Origin: Agromyces sp. S2-1-8 | GTDB taxonomy: Bacteria; Actinomycetota; Actinomycetes; Actinomycetales; Microbacteriaceae | Length of the DNA: 64,000 nucleotides | Direction: 5' to 3' | Assembly (NCBI RefSeq): GCF_021129215.1 | Contig: NZ_JAJOLP010000001.1 | Span: 1,426,001-1,490,000, forward strand | Shown here: piece after piece, positions 1-8,444 of the stretch | Layout of the letters: each line of letters opens with the position of its first letter | Numbering within the stretch: the stretch's first letter is position 1 | Translations under genes and position numbers: made by a program | Notes under the pieces: model-generated | Database searches by the model: none | The model's input: only the letters and a program-made list of their open reading frames with translations | Told to the model about the DNA's origin: nothing

Positions 1-278
1 TGCTGCTGCCGCTCGTCATGCCCGGCCTCGTCGCGACGAGCGTGTTCTCGTTCATCACGGCGTGGAACGAGTTCATCTTCGCCATGACCCTGCTCGGAGG
101 GGCGACCGAGAACTACACGGTCGCGATCGGGCTCAAGCAGTTCTTCGGAGAGCACTCGAACGAGTGGGGCTACATCATGGCCGCCTCCACGATCATCACG
201 ATCCCGGTGATGGTCTTCTTCGTCATCGTCCAGCGTCGCTTGTCGAGCGGCCTCGTGGCCGGCGCGGTGAAGGGGTGA
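1..278 (+). CDS. carbohydrate ABC transporter permease (MalG/CUT1 family), 3' end only
   Basis: This is the last ~92 codons of an inner-membrane permease of a binding-protein-dependent sugar importer. The frame is open from the window edge and ends in TGA at 276-278. The visible part has two hydrophobic segments and the WNEF stretch (FITAWNEFIFAMTLL), followed by a C-terminal helix ending in QRR and a short Gly/Ala tail, as in CUT1 permeases. The EAA loop that contacts the ATPase lies upstream of the window. The stop overlaps the GTG of the next gene, so it belongs to the NagZ-AnmK-MurQ operon. The substrate may therefore be a muropeptide-derived or N-acetylated sugar; that is inferred from context. 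Confidence 0.9.
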   Translation, partial: LLPLVMPGLVATSVFSFITAWNEFIFAMTLLGGATENYTVAIGLKQFFGEHSNEWGYIMAASTIITIPVMVFFVIVQRRLSSGLVAGAVKG

Positions 279-1801
279 CCGCCGCGGACGATCCCACCAT
301 CAGGGCTACGGTGGGCGGAGTGCTCTGGCCCGGCTTCCTCGGCCGGAGCACTCCGGATTGGCTTCGCCGCGAACTCGACGCGGGCCTCGCCGGCGTCGTG
401 CTGTTCGCGCAGAACCTCGCTCCCGCAGGTGGGCGAGCAGCGAGTGCCGGCGAGCGCATCGACACCTCCGCCGACGATCTCGATGTGCTGCGCCGCTCGA
501 CCACCGATGCGGGGGCCCGCCCCCTCCTCATCGGCATCGACGAGGAGGGCGGCAACGTCACGCGGGCGGAGGCGCACACCGGGTCGAACCTGCCGGGCGC
601 CGCGCAGCTCGGCTTCGTCGACGACCTCGACGCGACCGAGGCGGTCGGCCGCGAGCTCGCCCGTCGGTCGCTCGCGGTCGGTGCGAACGTCGTGCTCGGC
701 CCCGTCGCCGACGTCAACACCGACCCGCGCAACCCGGTGATCGGGGTGCGCTCCTTCGGCGCCGACCCCGAGCGCGTCTCGCGTCACGTGGTGGCGTCGC
801 TCCGGGGCATCCGCTCGGCCGGAGCCGCCGCTTGCGTGAAGCACTTCCCCGGGCACGGCGACACCCACCTCGACTCGCACCACGCGATGCCCGAGCTCAC
901 GATCGGACTCGACGAGCTCGAGCGCAGGCATCTGCCGCCGTTCCGTGCGGCGATCGGCGCGGGCGTCGAGGCCGTCATGACGGCGCACATCGTCGTGCCC
1001 GAGTGGGGCGACCGGCCGTCGACGCTCAACCCCGTCGCGCTCGGCCGCCTGCGCGAGCTCGGCTTCGACGGCGTCATCGTCACCGACGCGCTCGACATGG
1101 CCGCGGTCCGCGAGTCTGTCGGTGCCGGCCCTGGCGCCGTGCACGCACTGGTCGCGGGGGCCGACCTGCTGTGCATCTCGAACCCCGCGAACCTCGGCGC
1201 GGCCGCCGCGCCCGACCAGGACGAACACGACTTCCGCGAGGTGCAGCACGCGATCTTCGCCGCGATCGACGACGGCACCCTGCCGTTCGCGACGGTCGAG
1301 CGTGCGGCCCGGCGGGTGCGCCGGCTCGCCGATGCGGTCGCCGAGCGCGCGGCGGTCGCCGCCGCCTCGGTCGCCGCCGACGACGGGTGGATGCCTCGGG
1401 GCGCGCGCCGCGTCGCGCGGGAGGCGATCACGATCGACGGTGCCGTGCCGGCGCTGCCCGGTGCCCGCACCGTGCTCGACCTGCGCGGGCGATCGACCCT
1501 CGCCGTCGCGAGCGACCGCGACTACGTCGAGCGCACGCTCGCCGCGGGCGGCGAGGTGCTTCGCGCCGACGCGCCGGTGCCCGAGCGGGGGGCGCTCGTG
1601 GTGCTCGTCGACCGAATCGGCGCCGACGGGGCGCAGCGCGACCGGGTGTCGGCCGTCGCCGCCATGCGTCCCGACGCGGTCGTGGTCGACGTCGGCCTGC
1701 CCGGCGAGCCGTTGCCGCTGCCGACCCTGCACACGCGGGCCGCCAGCCTGCTCGCGGCGGAGGTCGCGAGCGAGCTGCTCGAGTCGGGGGTCCGCGCGTG
1801 A
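275..1801 (+). CDS. nagZ: glycoside hydrolase family 3, beta-N-acetylglucosaminidase (NagZ type)
   Basis: A 508-residue cytoplasmic GH3 enzyme expected to release GlcNAc from GlcNAc-MurNAc-type muropeptides. The NagZ signature KHFPGHGDT lies at residues 189-197 and carries the catalytic His/Asp loop of this clade. The nucleophile is probably D271 in VTDALDM. The extra ~170 C-terminal residues resemble the second domain found in many Gram-positive NagZ proteins. There is no signal peptide. GTG at 275 was chosen because it gives a 4-base overlap (GTGA) with the permease stop; the frame continues further upstream only as antisense-like sequence. It is translationally coupled at both ends, to the permease and to anmK. 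Confidence 0.93.
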   Translation: MTAADDPTIRATVGGVLWPGFLGRSTPDWLRRELDAGLAGVVLFAQNLAPAGGRAASAGERIDTSADDLDVLRRSTTDAGARPLLIGIDEEGGNVTRAEAHTGSNLPGAAQLGFVDDLDATEAVGRELARRSLAVGANVVLGPVADVNTDPRNPVIGVRSFGADPERVSRHVVASLRGIRSAGAAACVKHFPGHGDTHLDSHHAMPELTIGLDELERRHLPPFRAAIGAGVEAVMTAHIVVPEWGDRPSTLNPVALGRLRELGFDGVIVTDALDMAAVRESVGAGPGAVHALVAGADLLCISNPANLGAAAAPDQDEHDFREVQHAIFAAIDDGTLPFATVERAARRVRRLADAVAERAAVAAASVAADDGWMPRGARRVAREAITIDGAVPALPGARTVLDLRGRSTLAVASDRDYVERTLAAGGEVLRADAPVPERGALVVLVDRIGADGAQRDRVSAVAAMRPDAVVVDVGLPGEPLPLPTLHTRAASLLAAEVASELLESGVRA

Positions 1802-3177
1802 TCGTGCTCTCGCTGCAGTCGGGCACCTCGGCCGACGGCATCGACGTGGCCGTCGTCGACATCGCGGTTGCCGGTGGGTCGAGCGACGAAGGAGCTTCTC
1901 GAGACCACGGTTCCGACGTGCTCGGGCCTGAACGGGCCGCTGCGTTCCTTCCTCGACCGCCCGGCCTCGCGATGACCCCGCTCCACGCCGAGACCGTCGC
2001 GTGGGAGCCGGCGCTCCGCACCGAGATCCTCGCCGTCACCGCCGGCGCAGCGCGGGATGCGGGCGCCTGGACCCGGCTCACGAACGAACTCGGCCGGGCC
2101 TTCGCGGCGGCGGCGGCCCGAGGCATCCGCGAGTCGGGCGCGACGCCCGACCTCATCGTCTCGCACGGCCAGACCGTGCATCACCAGGTCGAGCACGGGC
2201 ACGCCCGTGGCACCCTGCAGCTCGGCGAACCCTCGTGGATCGCCGAGCTCACGGGCGTGCCCGTGCTCTCCGACGTGCGCATGGCCGACATCGCGGCGGG
2301 CGGCGAGGGGGCGCCGCTCATGGCGTTCTTCGACCGGCTGTGGCTCGGCGCCGAGGCGCGCACCACAGGCCGGACGATCGCGACGGTCAACCTGGGCGGC
2401 ATCGCGAACGTGCAGCTCGTCGGCGCCGACGGCCGCGTGATCGCGTTCGACAGCGGACCGGGCAACGGCCTCATCGACGCCGTCGTCGACCGCGAGACCG
2501 GTGGTGCCGAGGGCTACGACGTCGACGGAGCTCGCGCGGCCGTGGGTCGCGTGCACGAGCCGCTGCTCGCCGAACTGCTGCGGCACCCGTACTTCGCGGC
2601 GCCCGCGCCCAAGTCCACCGGGCGCGAGACCTTCGACCTCGCCGTGGTCGACGCTGCGGTCGAGGCCGTCGGCGGCGCCGGCGACCCCGCCGTCGACGAC
2701 CTCGTCGCCACGCTCACCGAGCTCACCGCTCGCACCGTCGTCGACGCGATCGCGCCCGCCGGTGCGCCGGACCCGCCGGCGACGCTCATCTGCTCGGGCG
2801 GCGGCGCACTCAACCCCGTGCTGCTCGCGCGCATCGCCGCGCTCGCCAACGAACGCGGCATCGCCGTCGAGTCGAGCGCTGCGCGCGGCGTCGATCCCGC
2901 GTTCAAGGAGTCGCTCATGTTCGCGCTCCTCGGCTTCTGCAGCCTGCACGGGGTGCCGATCGAGCTGTCGACCGGCCCCGAGCGAGCCCGCGTGCTCGGC
3001 CGCCTCTCGCCCGGCCGCGCGGCATTCGCCCTGCCCGAGCGGCTCGCCGCCGCGGCATCCGTGACCGTCGAAGCGCCGGCCGTCGGAACCCGGGCGACCG
3101 AGACCCGTATCACCGAACACCGCACCACCGAACACCGAACCACCGAACACCGCATCACCGGGGGAGTCACGCAATGA
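1798..3177 (+). CDS. anmK: anhydro-N-acetylmuramic acid kinase
   Basis: A 459-residue kinase that cleaves and phosphorylates 1,6-anhydroMurNAc to MurNAc-6-phosphate, the substrate of the next gene product. The family motif SGTSADGID is at residues 8-16. Further conserved stretches are SHGQTVHHQ, VNLGGIANVQL, DSGPGNGLID, APKSTGRETFD and CSGGGALNP. The GTG start overlaps the nagZ stop (GTGA). Two features are atypical. About 35 extra residues follow residue 25, where the DNA looks like a captured intergenic repeat (1877-1910). The C-terminal tail contains TEHRT-like repeats encoded by a 15-bp tandem repeat. Neither should affect the kinase core. Confidence 0.92.
   Translation: MIVLSLQSGTSADGIDVAVVDIAVAGGSSDEGASRDHGSDVLGPERAAAFLPRPPGLAMTPLHAETVAWEPALRTEILAVTAGAARDAGAWTRLTNELGRAFAAAAARGIRESGATPDLIVSHGQTVHHQVEHGHARGTLQLGEPSWIAELTGVPVLSDVRMADIAAGGEGAPLMAFFDRLWLGAEARTTGRTIATVNLGGIANVQLVGADGRVIAFDSGPGNGLIDAVVDRETGGAEGYDVDGARAAVGRVHEPLLAELLRHPYFAAPAPKSTGRETFDLAVVDAAVEAVGGAGDPAVDDLVATLTELTARTVVDAIAPAGAPDPPATLICSGGGALNPVLLARIAALANERGIAVESSAARGVDPAFKESLMFALLGFCSLHGVPIELSTGPERARVLGRLSPGRAAFALPERLAAAASVTVEAPAVGTRATETRITEHRTTEHRTTEHRITGGVTQ
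1877..1910. repeat. copy of the intergenic GAG..CTCGAGACCAC repeat inside anmK
   Basis: The sequence from GGTCGAGCGACGAAGG to TCTCGAGACCACGG resembles the intergenic palindromic repeat at 41557-41590 (shared CGAGACCAC). Here it is read in frame as the start of the extra segment in AnmK. Confidence 0.4.
3109..3160 (+). repeat. 15-bp tandem repeat at the 3' end of anmK
   Basis: There are about 3.5 near-perfect units of ACCACCGAACACCGC, each encoding T-T-E-H-R. They lie just before the anmK stop and murQ start. Confidence 0.85.
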
Positions 3178-4130
3178 GCGGTCAGGCACCGCAGTCGGCC
3201 GAGCATCGCGCGTTGCGCGAGCTGCTCGGCGAACTCTCGACCGAGCAGGTGAACGAGGCCCACGCCGGGTTCGACCTGCTCTCGACCGAGTCGCAGCTCG
3301 CGGCCATGCACGACGAGAGCGCCCAGGCCGTCGCCGCCGTGGCCGAGGCGACCCCGCAGATCGCGGCGGCGATCGACGCGATCGTGGCGCGCCTCCGCGG
3401 CGGCGGCCGGCTCGTCTACGCGGGCGCCGGCACGGCCGGGCGCATGGGCGTGCTCGACGCGAGCGAGATCCCGCCGACGTTCGGCACCGATCCTGCTCTC
3501 GTCGTCGGCCTCATCGCGGGCGGCGACGTGGCGCTGCGGTCGGCGGTCGAGGACGCGGAGGACGAGGCCGCCCGCGGCGCCGCCGACCTCGAGGCGATCG
3601 GCCTCGGGCCCGACGACGCGCTCGTCGGCATCTCGGCCTCGGGCCGCACGCCGTACGTGGTCGGCGGCATCGAGTACGCGAAGCGCGTCGGCGCCCTCAC
3701 GGTCGGCTTCGCGTGCAACCGCGGGTCGGTGATCGGTGCGGCCGCCGACCTCGCGATCGAGACGGTCGTCGGGCCCGAGATCGTCGCCGGATCGACCCGA
3801 CTCAAGGGCGGCACCGCGCAGAAGCTCGTGCTCAACGCGATCTCGACGATCGCGATGGTGCGGCTCGGCAAGGTGCACGGCAACCTCATGGTCGACGTGC
3901 AGGCGACGAACGCGAAGCTCCGCGCCCGCGCGGAGCGCATCGTGATGCAGGCGACGGGCGTCGACGCCGCCCGCGCGGCCGCGGCGCTCGCCTCCGTCGA
4001 CGGCCACGTCAAGGCGGCGATCCTCGTCACCATGACTGGGGCCGCCCCGGAGGTCGCGCTCGCGCGGCTCGCCGCCGAAGATGGAGTGCTGCGCGATGCG
4101 CTGTCGAGCGTGCGCGCGTCGCCGGAGTGA
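3174..4130 (+). CDS. murQ: N-acetylmuramic acid 6-phosphate etherase
   Basis: A 318-residue SIS-domain etherase that removes the lactyl group of MurNAc-6-P to give GlcNAc-6-P and D-lactate in the cytoplasm. The signature GAGTAGRMGVLDASEIPPTF begins near residue 84. E98 in DASE corresponds to the family catalytic Glu, and the GSTRLKGGTAQK and VHGNLMVDV stretches are typical of MurQ. The ATG at 3174 overlaps the anmK stop (ATGA). Together with NagZ and AnmK it completes a route from anhydro-muropeptides to GlcNAc-6-P. Confidence 0.95.
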   Translation: MSGQAPQSAEHRALRELLGELSTEQVNEAHAGFDLLSTESQLAAMHDESAQAVAAVAEATPQIAAAIDAIVARLRGGGRLVYAGAGTAGRMGVLDASEIPPTFGTDPALVVGLIAGGDVALRSAVEDAEDEAARGAADLEAIGLGPDDALVGISASGRTPYVVGGIEYAKRVGALTVGFACNRGSVIGAAADLAIETVVGPEIVAGSTRLKGGTAQKLVLNAISTIAMVRLGKVHGNLMVDVQATNAKLRARAERIVMQATGVDAARAAAALASVDGHVKAAILVTMTGAAPEVALARLAAEDGVLRDALSSVRASPE

Positions 4131-4206
4131 AGCGCGCGGCAGCAGGGCAGAGTGGTCACGACGGTGCACAGCGGTGCACCGCAGAACGTAAGGAACCGGA
4201 ACGGCG

Positions 4207-5091
4207 ATGTCGGCGAACGTGCTCTCCTCCGTACGCGAGGCGCTGCCGCGCCTGAGCTCCTCCGAGGCGCGCGTCGCCGAGGCGATCATCGCCGACCCGA
4301 CCCTCGTCGTCGACCTCACGATCACCGAGCTCGCGGGCGTGTGCGGCACGTCGCTGTCGACCGTCGCGAGGTTCTGCCAGACGCTCGGATACTCGGGGTA
4401 CCGCGAGTTCCGCATGGAGGTCGCCAGCGCGGTCAGCCGCGAGGCGGCCGAGCGCGACCGCTTCGGCCTCGCGAACGTCGACATCGACCCCGATGACTCG
4501 GCCGCCGACGTCGTCGCGAAGATCGCGTTCCACGAGGTGCTCGCGATCGAGCAGACCGTCGAGGGGCTCGACACGACCGTGCTCGACGCGGTCGTCGACG
4601 CGATCGTCGCAGGCGCGCACGTCGACCTCTACGGCTTCGGCTCGAGCGGCCTCACCGCGCAGGACCTGCAGCAGAAGCTCGCCCGCATCGGCATGTCGGC
4701 GTTCTGCTCGGTCGACGTGCACCTCGCACTCGTCTCGGCGGCGCTGCGCCGCCCCGGTGACGTCGCGATCGGCATCTCGCACTCGGGCCTCACGGCCGAG
4801 ACGAACCACGCGCTCGAGGTCGCCCGCGAGGCCGGCGCCACGACGGTCGCCATCACGAACTCGCCCGAGTCGCCCGTCGCCGAGGCGGCCGACTTCGTGC
4901 TCACGACGCACGCGCGCGAGTCGAGCTACCGCATGGGCGCGATGTCGAGCCGGATCGCGCAGCTCGCGGTCGTCGACTTCCTGTTCGTGCGGGTCGCCCA
5001 GCGTCGGGGCGACGCGGTCGCCGAGCCCCTCCAGCGCACCTTCGAGGTCACCGCCCGGCACCGGGTGCCGCCGCGGCGTCGGCCGGCCTGA
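4207..5091 (+). CDS. RpiR/MurR-family transcriptional regulator (HTH + SIS)
   Basis: A 294-residue regulator with an N-terminal RpiR helix-turn-helix (residues ~10-75; TITELAGVCGTSLSTVARFCQTLGY is the reading head) and a C-terminal SIS domain (from ~115) that binds a phosphosugar, including GFGSSGLTAQD and ISHSGLTAE. It lies 76 bp after murQ on the same strand. By analogy with E. coli MurR it probably represses the salvage operon and responds to MurNAc-6-P; that ligand is inferred from position only. The first ATG follows AAGGAACCGGAAC, a weak ribosome binding site. Confidence 0.88.
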   Translation: MSANVLSSVREALPRLSSSEARVAEAIIADPTLVVDLTITELAGVCGTSLSTVARFCQTLGYSGYREFRMEVASAVSREAAERDRFGLANVDIDPDDSAADVVAKIAFHEVLAIEQTVEGLDTTVLDAVVDAIVAGAHVDLYGFGSSGLTAQDLQQKLARIGMSAFCSVDVHLALVSAALRRPGDVAIGISHSGLTAETNHALEVAREAGATTVAITNSPESPVAEAADFVLTTHARESSYRMGAMSSRIAQLAVVDFLFVRVAQRRGDAVAEPLQRTFEVTARHRVPPRRRPA

Positions 5092-5148
5092 CCGGCGGCT
5101 GCGGCCGGTTCGCGATCGCCGGCCCTTGCGCACCCTCCGACAGGACGA

Positions 5149-5166
5149 GCGGGCAGACAGGCCCGC
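5149..5166. terminator. weak hairpin between convergent genes
   Basis: GCGGGC and GCCCGC form a 6-bp stem around a 6-nt loop between the convergent regulator and ligase genes. There is no U-tract. It is only a candidate terminator. Confidence 0.25.
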
Positions 5167-5229
5167 ACGCCACCGTCGGTCGGCCGGCCTTGTCGAACCC
5201 GCGGATGCCTCGTGCCGGAGCGCGGCCCG

Positions 5230-6348
5230 TCAACCCTCTGCGGTGAACGTCGCCTGGTAGAGCTCGCGCAGTCCGGCCATCCCCGACGCGGCGAACGCAG
5301 CCCGCTGCCGGGCGGCCCCCGTCCCGTGGTCGAGCAGCCGACCGAGCCCGAGTCGGACGAACTCCGCGTCGCCGCTCCGCTCGAGCGCGGGCGCCAGCAG
5401 TTCGAGCGCGTGCCCGACGACCTCGGTGGCCGGCCGCAGCTCGGCGAGCACGGGGTCGAACACGGTGCTCGACAGGCCGCGGTGCGCCGCGTGCAGGAGC
5501 GCCGCGCTCAGGAGCTCGGGCCCGGCCGCTGCGGACTCATCGGGCAGCACGGCGCTCGCCGCGCCGGGCCCGCCGACCGGGTCGGTGATGCTCTCGACGA
5601 GGGCGCGGCAGAGCGCGGCGACGAGCACCGACTCGCCGACCTCGAGCTGGGCGTCGGCGACCCGCACCTCGACGGTCGGCACGTGCGACGACAGCCGGGC
5701 GGTCCACATGACGACCGCGCGGTCCTCGGTGCCGCCGACGCCGATCAGCCGCTCGAGCCGGCGGTCGTAGTCGACCGCGTCGATGAACTCGGGCGGGGTG
5801 CCCGTCGTCGTCCAACGCCGGATCCCGACGTTGCGCCAGCTCTCGTACCCGGTGTCGTGGCCGCGCCAGATCGGCGAGTTCCCGGTGAGCGAAGCGAGGA
5901 GTGGCAGCCAGTGACGCGTCGCGTTGAGCGCGCGCACCGCGAGGTCGCGGTCGGTGACGCCGACGTGCACGTGCAGGCCCTGGATCTGGTGGTCGGCGAT
6001 GACGCCCTGCATGTCGTCGACGATCCGCCGGTACCGCGGGGTGTCGGTGATCGTCGGGAACGGCAGCGCGTCGGGCGGGGTGCCGACGCTCGCGACGACG
6101 ACCCCGAACCGCCGGGCCTCCGCCTCGAGCTCGCGCCGGAACCCCATGAGTGCGGCGGTCGCCTGCCCGGTCGTGTCGAACACCGCCGAGGCGTGCTCCA
6201 CCTGCGCGGCGAGGAACTCGCGCTTCGCGACGGCGCGCCATGCCGGCTCGGCGGCGAGGTGCGCGAAGGCCTCGTCGGCAACGTCGACCGGACGGAGCGT
6301 GCGCGGGTCGAGGAAGACGAACTCCTCCTCGATGCCGAAGGTGGCCAT
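5230..6348 (-). CDS. ybdK: carboxylate-amine ligase, YbdK/GCS2 family (glutamate-cysteine ligase-like)
   Basis: A 372-residue protein of the glutamate-cysteine ligase 2 family, an ATP-dependent ligase joining a carboxylate to an amine. Family marks are GIEEEFVFLD at the N-terminus (metal-binding Glu residues), DHQIQGLHVHVGV and a TVEVRVADAQ stretch. The length fits the family. The ATG at 6348 follows GAGGAGGGTCG, a strong ribosome binding site. Whether it makes gamma-glutamylcysteine (ergothioneine or mycothiol-related metabolism) or another amide cannot be told from sequence. No thiol biosynthesis genes lie nearby. Confidence 0.88.
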   Translation of the reverse strand: MATFGIEEEFVFLDPRTLRPVDVADEAFAHLAAEPAWRAVAKREFLAAQVEHASAVFDTTGQATAALMGFRRELEAEARRFGVVVASVGTPPDALPFPTITDTPRYRRIVDDMQGVIADHQIQGLHVHVGVTDRDLAVRALNATRHWLPLLASLTGNSPIWRGHDTGYESWRNVGIRRWTTTGTPPEFIDAVDYDRRLERLIGVGGTEDRAVVMWTARLSSHVPTVEVRVADAQLEVGESVLVAALCRALVESITDPVGGPGAASAVLPDESAAAGPELLSAALLHAAHRGLSSTVFDPVLAELRPATEVVGHALELLAPALERSGDAEFVRLGLGRLLDHGTGAARQRAAFAASGMAGLRELYQATFTAEG

Positions 6349-6423
6349 CGACCCTCCTCTTCGATGCTCGAACTCTCGCGAGCGCGTGCCCCGTTGTCAA
6401 GGGGTCGACGCGCGCCGCGGCGG

Positions 6424-6975
6424 TCAGCCGAGCAGCATCATCGCGATCGCCGAGGCGATCGCGATGGTGAGGGTTCCCGCGGCGAGGGAGGCGAGCACGA
6501 GCAGGGCCACCTGGCCGACCGAGAGATCGTCGCGCGGGTGCGCCGGCGCGAGCCCGTAGACCGACACGGATGCCGCGGGCCGATCGGTCGGCGTCGGCAC
6601 GGTCGTGTGCTCGGGGACGAACCGGATCGTGCGCGTGACGTGGGCGTCGTCGTCCTCCGAGGCGGCGACGAGCGCGGCGAGCACGGGGTCTGCGCCTCCG
6701 GCGCCGTGCTCGTGCTCCGGGGCGGTGGCCGCGCCCGGTGCGCCGGCCGTATCCGGTGCGATGGCCGCGGGCGGCGGGGGCGGCGCGGGCGGCGCGGCGG
6801 GCTCCTCGACTGGCGCCGACTCGACTGGCGCCGACTCGACTGGCGCCGACTCGACTGGCGCCGACTCGATCGGCTTCGGCACGGTGTGCGGAGTCCAGCC
6901 CCGCCCGTCCCAGTAGCGCAGCGCCGAGGCATCCGCCTCGTCGTCGTACCAGCCCGGCGCGCGCCGCTCAGCCAT
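6424..6975 (-). CDS. DUF2510 membrane protein with ESAPV repeats
   Basis: A 183-residue protein. Residues ~7-35 form a DUF2510 module (GWYDDEADASALRYWDGRGW), a short actinobacterial domain of unknown function. A disordered linker of four ESAPV repeats and a Pro/Ala-rich run follow, and one C-terminal transmembrane helix (VALLVLASLAAGTLTIAIAS) ends the protein. It probably displays the DUF2510 module in the cytoplasm, anchored by its tail. No partner can be named. Confidence 0.75.
   Translation of the reverse strand: MAERRAPGWYDDEADASALRYWDGRGWTPHTVPKPIESAPVESAPVESAPVESAPVEEPAAPPAPPPPPAAIAPDTAGAPGAATAPEHEHGAGGADPVLAALVAASEDDDAHVTRTIRFVPEHTTVPTPTDRPAASVSVYGLAPAHPRDDLSVGQVALLVLASLAAGTLTIAIASAIAMMLLG
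6811..6870. repeat. four perfect 15-bp tandem units in a coding region
   Basis: TGGCGCCGACTCGAC is repeated four times without mismatch. It is read on the minus strand as ESAPV. Confidence 0.95.
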
Positions 6976-7082
6976 GCGCGACCGCCCGCACGCGAGGCGC
7001 CCGCACGGTGCGCAGCGAGCGCCGGATCGCGACGATCGCGGGTACGGCGGAGGAAGTCACCAGCCGAGTGTACGTGGGCGCG

Positions 7083-7655
7083 CTAGGCCGCGCGATCGGC
7101 AGAACTCCCCATGGCGGCGAGTGCCGGTTCGTGGTTCGCCCGGGCCGGATCGGGGGCGGTCGCCGACGGGTACGCGAACGCCGGCAGGTCGGCGGTCGCG
7201 GCGTCGATCGCCTCGACGGGGGAGCGCACCTCGGTCGCCGCGACGGCACCCGCGCGACGCACCATGCGGGCCGTCTGCACGAGCACGACGCCCACGACGG
7301 TGCCGGCGGTGTTCATCACGAGGTCGCGCGGATCGGAGATGCGGTCGGGCTCGGGCAGCTGGATGAGCTCGATGACCGTGGCGAAGCCGAGCCCCGCGAG
7401 CATCGCGAGCGGCCAGAGCCGTCGCGCGATGAGCAGCGCGGCGAGGGCGCCGACGGGGATGAACAGGGCGACGTTGAAGGCGATCTCGGCGAGATAGCCG
7501 GTCGTCCACGTGACGGAGGCCGTCCACGCGTCGGGGTTCAGGATGCCGCCGTCGACCTGGTGGCTCGCGGTGCGCCACGGCGCCGGACCGATCGTCACCC
7601 ACAGCACCACGGCCGCGTACGCGGCGGCGACGAGACCGAGGGGGCGGCGATCCAT
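7083..7655 (-). CDS. VanZ-like membrane protein
   Basis: A 190-residue membrane protein of the VanZ/teicoplanin-resistance-like family. It has about four transmembrane segments, the family-typical VTWTTGYLAEIAFNVALFIP, and a VIELIQL...DPRDLVMNTAGTVVG signature. The last ~50 residues form a hydrophilic cytoplasmic tail. The ATG at 7655 is preceded by CAGAAT exactly 6 nt upstream, suggesting a leaderless transcript. The frame runs further upstream only as the antisense of cspA. VanZ relatives are linked to envelope stress, but the function here is unknown. Confidence 0.8.
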   Translation of the reverse strand: MDRRPLGLVAAAYAAVVLWVTIGPAPWRTASHQVDGGILNPDAWTASVTWTTGYLAEIAFNVALFIPVGALAALLIARRLWPLAMLAGLGFATVIELIQLPEPDRISDPRDLVMNTAGTVVGVVLVQTARMVRRAGAVAATEVRSPVEAIDAATADLPAFAYPSATAPDPARANHEPALAAMGSSADRAA

Positions 7656-8028
7656 TCCTCGATTCTGCCCCGGATCGCCTGCGAGCGGGCTGGAATCCGC
7701 ACAGAGTGTCCTGAGAACGCGAATCGGCCGGCGATGCGCGACATCACGCCGAATGTCACGATCCGGTCGCGACCGGGTGTGCGGGCGCGCGCGAGCATAT
7801 AGGGTGGCGATCACTGATTCCTCCATCATGCGGGCACACGCCCGCGCCTCCATCTGATTGCCCGGAGGCGGATCGATCCGCGTGGCATGACCCGATACGA
7901 GCCGGCGGATGCCCGAGTGCAACCCCGCCACTCGCCCCTCGCCCGGGCGGCACCCGTCGCCCGAGCAGCGATCGAGAGTCGATCGCATCGGGTCGCAGGT
8001 GCGGCCCGCACGACAGAAGGACAGCAGT
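7656..8028. promoter_or_regulatory. divergent promoter region and long 5' leader of the cold shock gene
   Basis: This 373-bp gap separates VanZ and the first csp gene. It contains a perfect 14-bp palindrome CCGGTCGCGACCGG (7763-7776), a possible -10 (TATAGG, 7798-7803) and, downstream, the palindrome CGGATCGATCCG. The leader before the csp ATG would be about 220 nt, as expected for temperature-responsive csp mRNAs. I see no gene in it. Confidence 0.45.
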
Positions 8029-8232
8029 ATGGCAACCGGAACCGTCAAGTGGTTCAACGCCGAAAAGGGCTTCGGCTTCATCGCCCCCGACGACGGCTCG
8101 GCCGACGTCTTCGCGCACTTCAGCGCGATCACGGGCTCGGGCTACCGCTCGCTCGAAGACGGCCAGCGGGTCGAGTTCGAGGTCGCACAGGGCCCCAAGG
8201 GCCTGCAGGCGGAGAACATCCGCGCCGTCTAG
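8029..8232 (+). CDS. cold shock protein (CspA family), first copy
   Basis: A 67-residue single cold shock domain that binds single-stranded nucleic acid and melts RNA structure. Both RNP motifs are visible: KGFGFI (RNP1) and DVFAHF (RNP2). The ATG at 8029 follows GAAGGACAG. It is nearly identical to the copy at 9647, and the two flank a membrane desaturase. A 16-bp hairpin terminator follows. Confidence 0.97.
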   Translation: MATGTVKWFNAEKGFGFIAPDDGSADVFAHFSAITGSGYRSLEDGQRVEFEVAQGPKGLQAENIRAV

Positions 8233-8244
8233 GCGCCGGCTCCA

Positions 8245-8279
8245 GAACGCCGTCGCAGCCTCGGGCTGCGGCGGCGTTC
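8245..8279 (+). terminator. hairpin terminator after the first csp gene
   Basis: A 16-bp stem with one G-U pair (GAACGCCGTCGCAGCC / GGCTGCGGCGGCGTTC) closes a 3-nt loop, 13 nt after the stop codon. There is no clear U-tract, which is common in actinobacteria. Confidence 0.75.
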
Positions 8280-8370
8280 GCTGTCTCCGCCGCAGGACCC
8301 GACTCACCGGCCGGGTGCAGTCCCGGCCCGCACCGCGGAAATCTCCCAGCACGTTCCCATGCGTTTCCCG

Positions 8371-8376
8371 TAGAGT
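8371..8376 (+). promoter_or_regulatory. candidate -10 element (TAGAGT) before the desaturase
   Basis: TAGAGT lies about 70 nt before the probable desaturase start and downstream of the csp terminator, so the desaturase may have its own promoter. Confidence 0.3.
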
Positions 8377-8444
8377 CGAAGCATCTGCAGCGAGTAGTCA
8401 CTCGCGAACCCCGGCTGGGAAGTCGACGAAAAGCTGGGAACACC

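Noticed and set aside
5212..7086. 624-codon plus-strand frame over the YbdK region
   Set aside because: Antisense of the carboxylate-amine ligase and DUF2510 genes; low-complexity translation.
7656..8132. N-terminal extension of the VanZ-like frame
   Set aside because: It reads the antisense of cspA and its leader; the VanZ fold begins at the Met at 7655.
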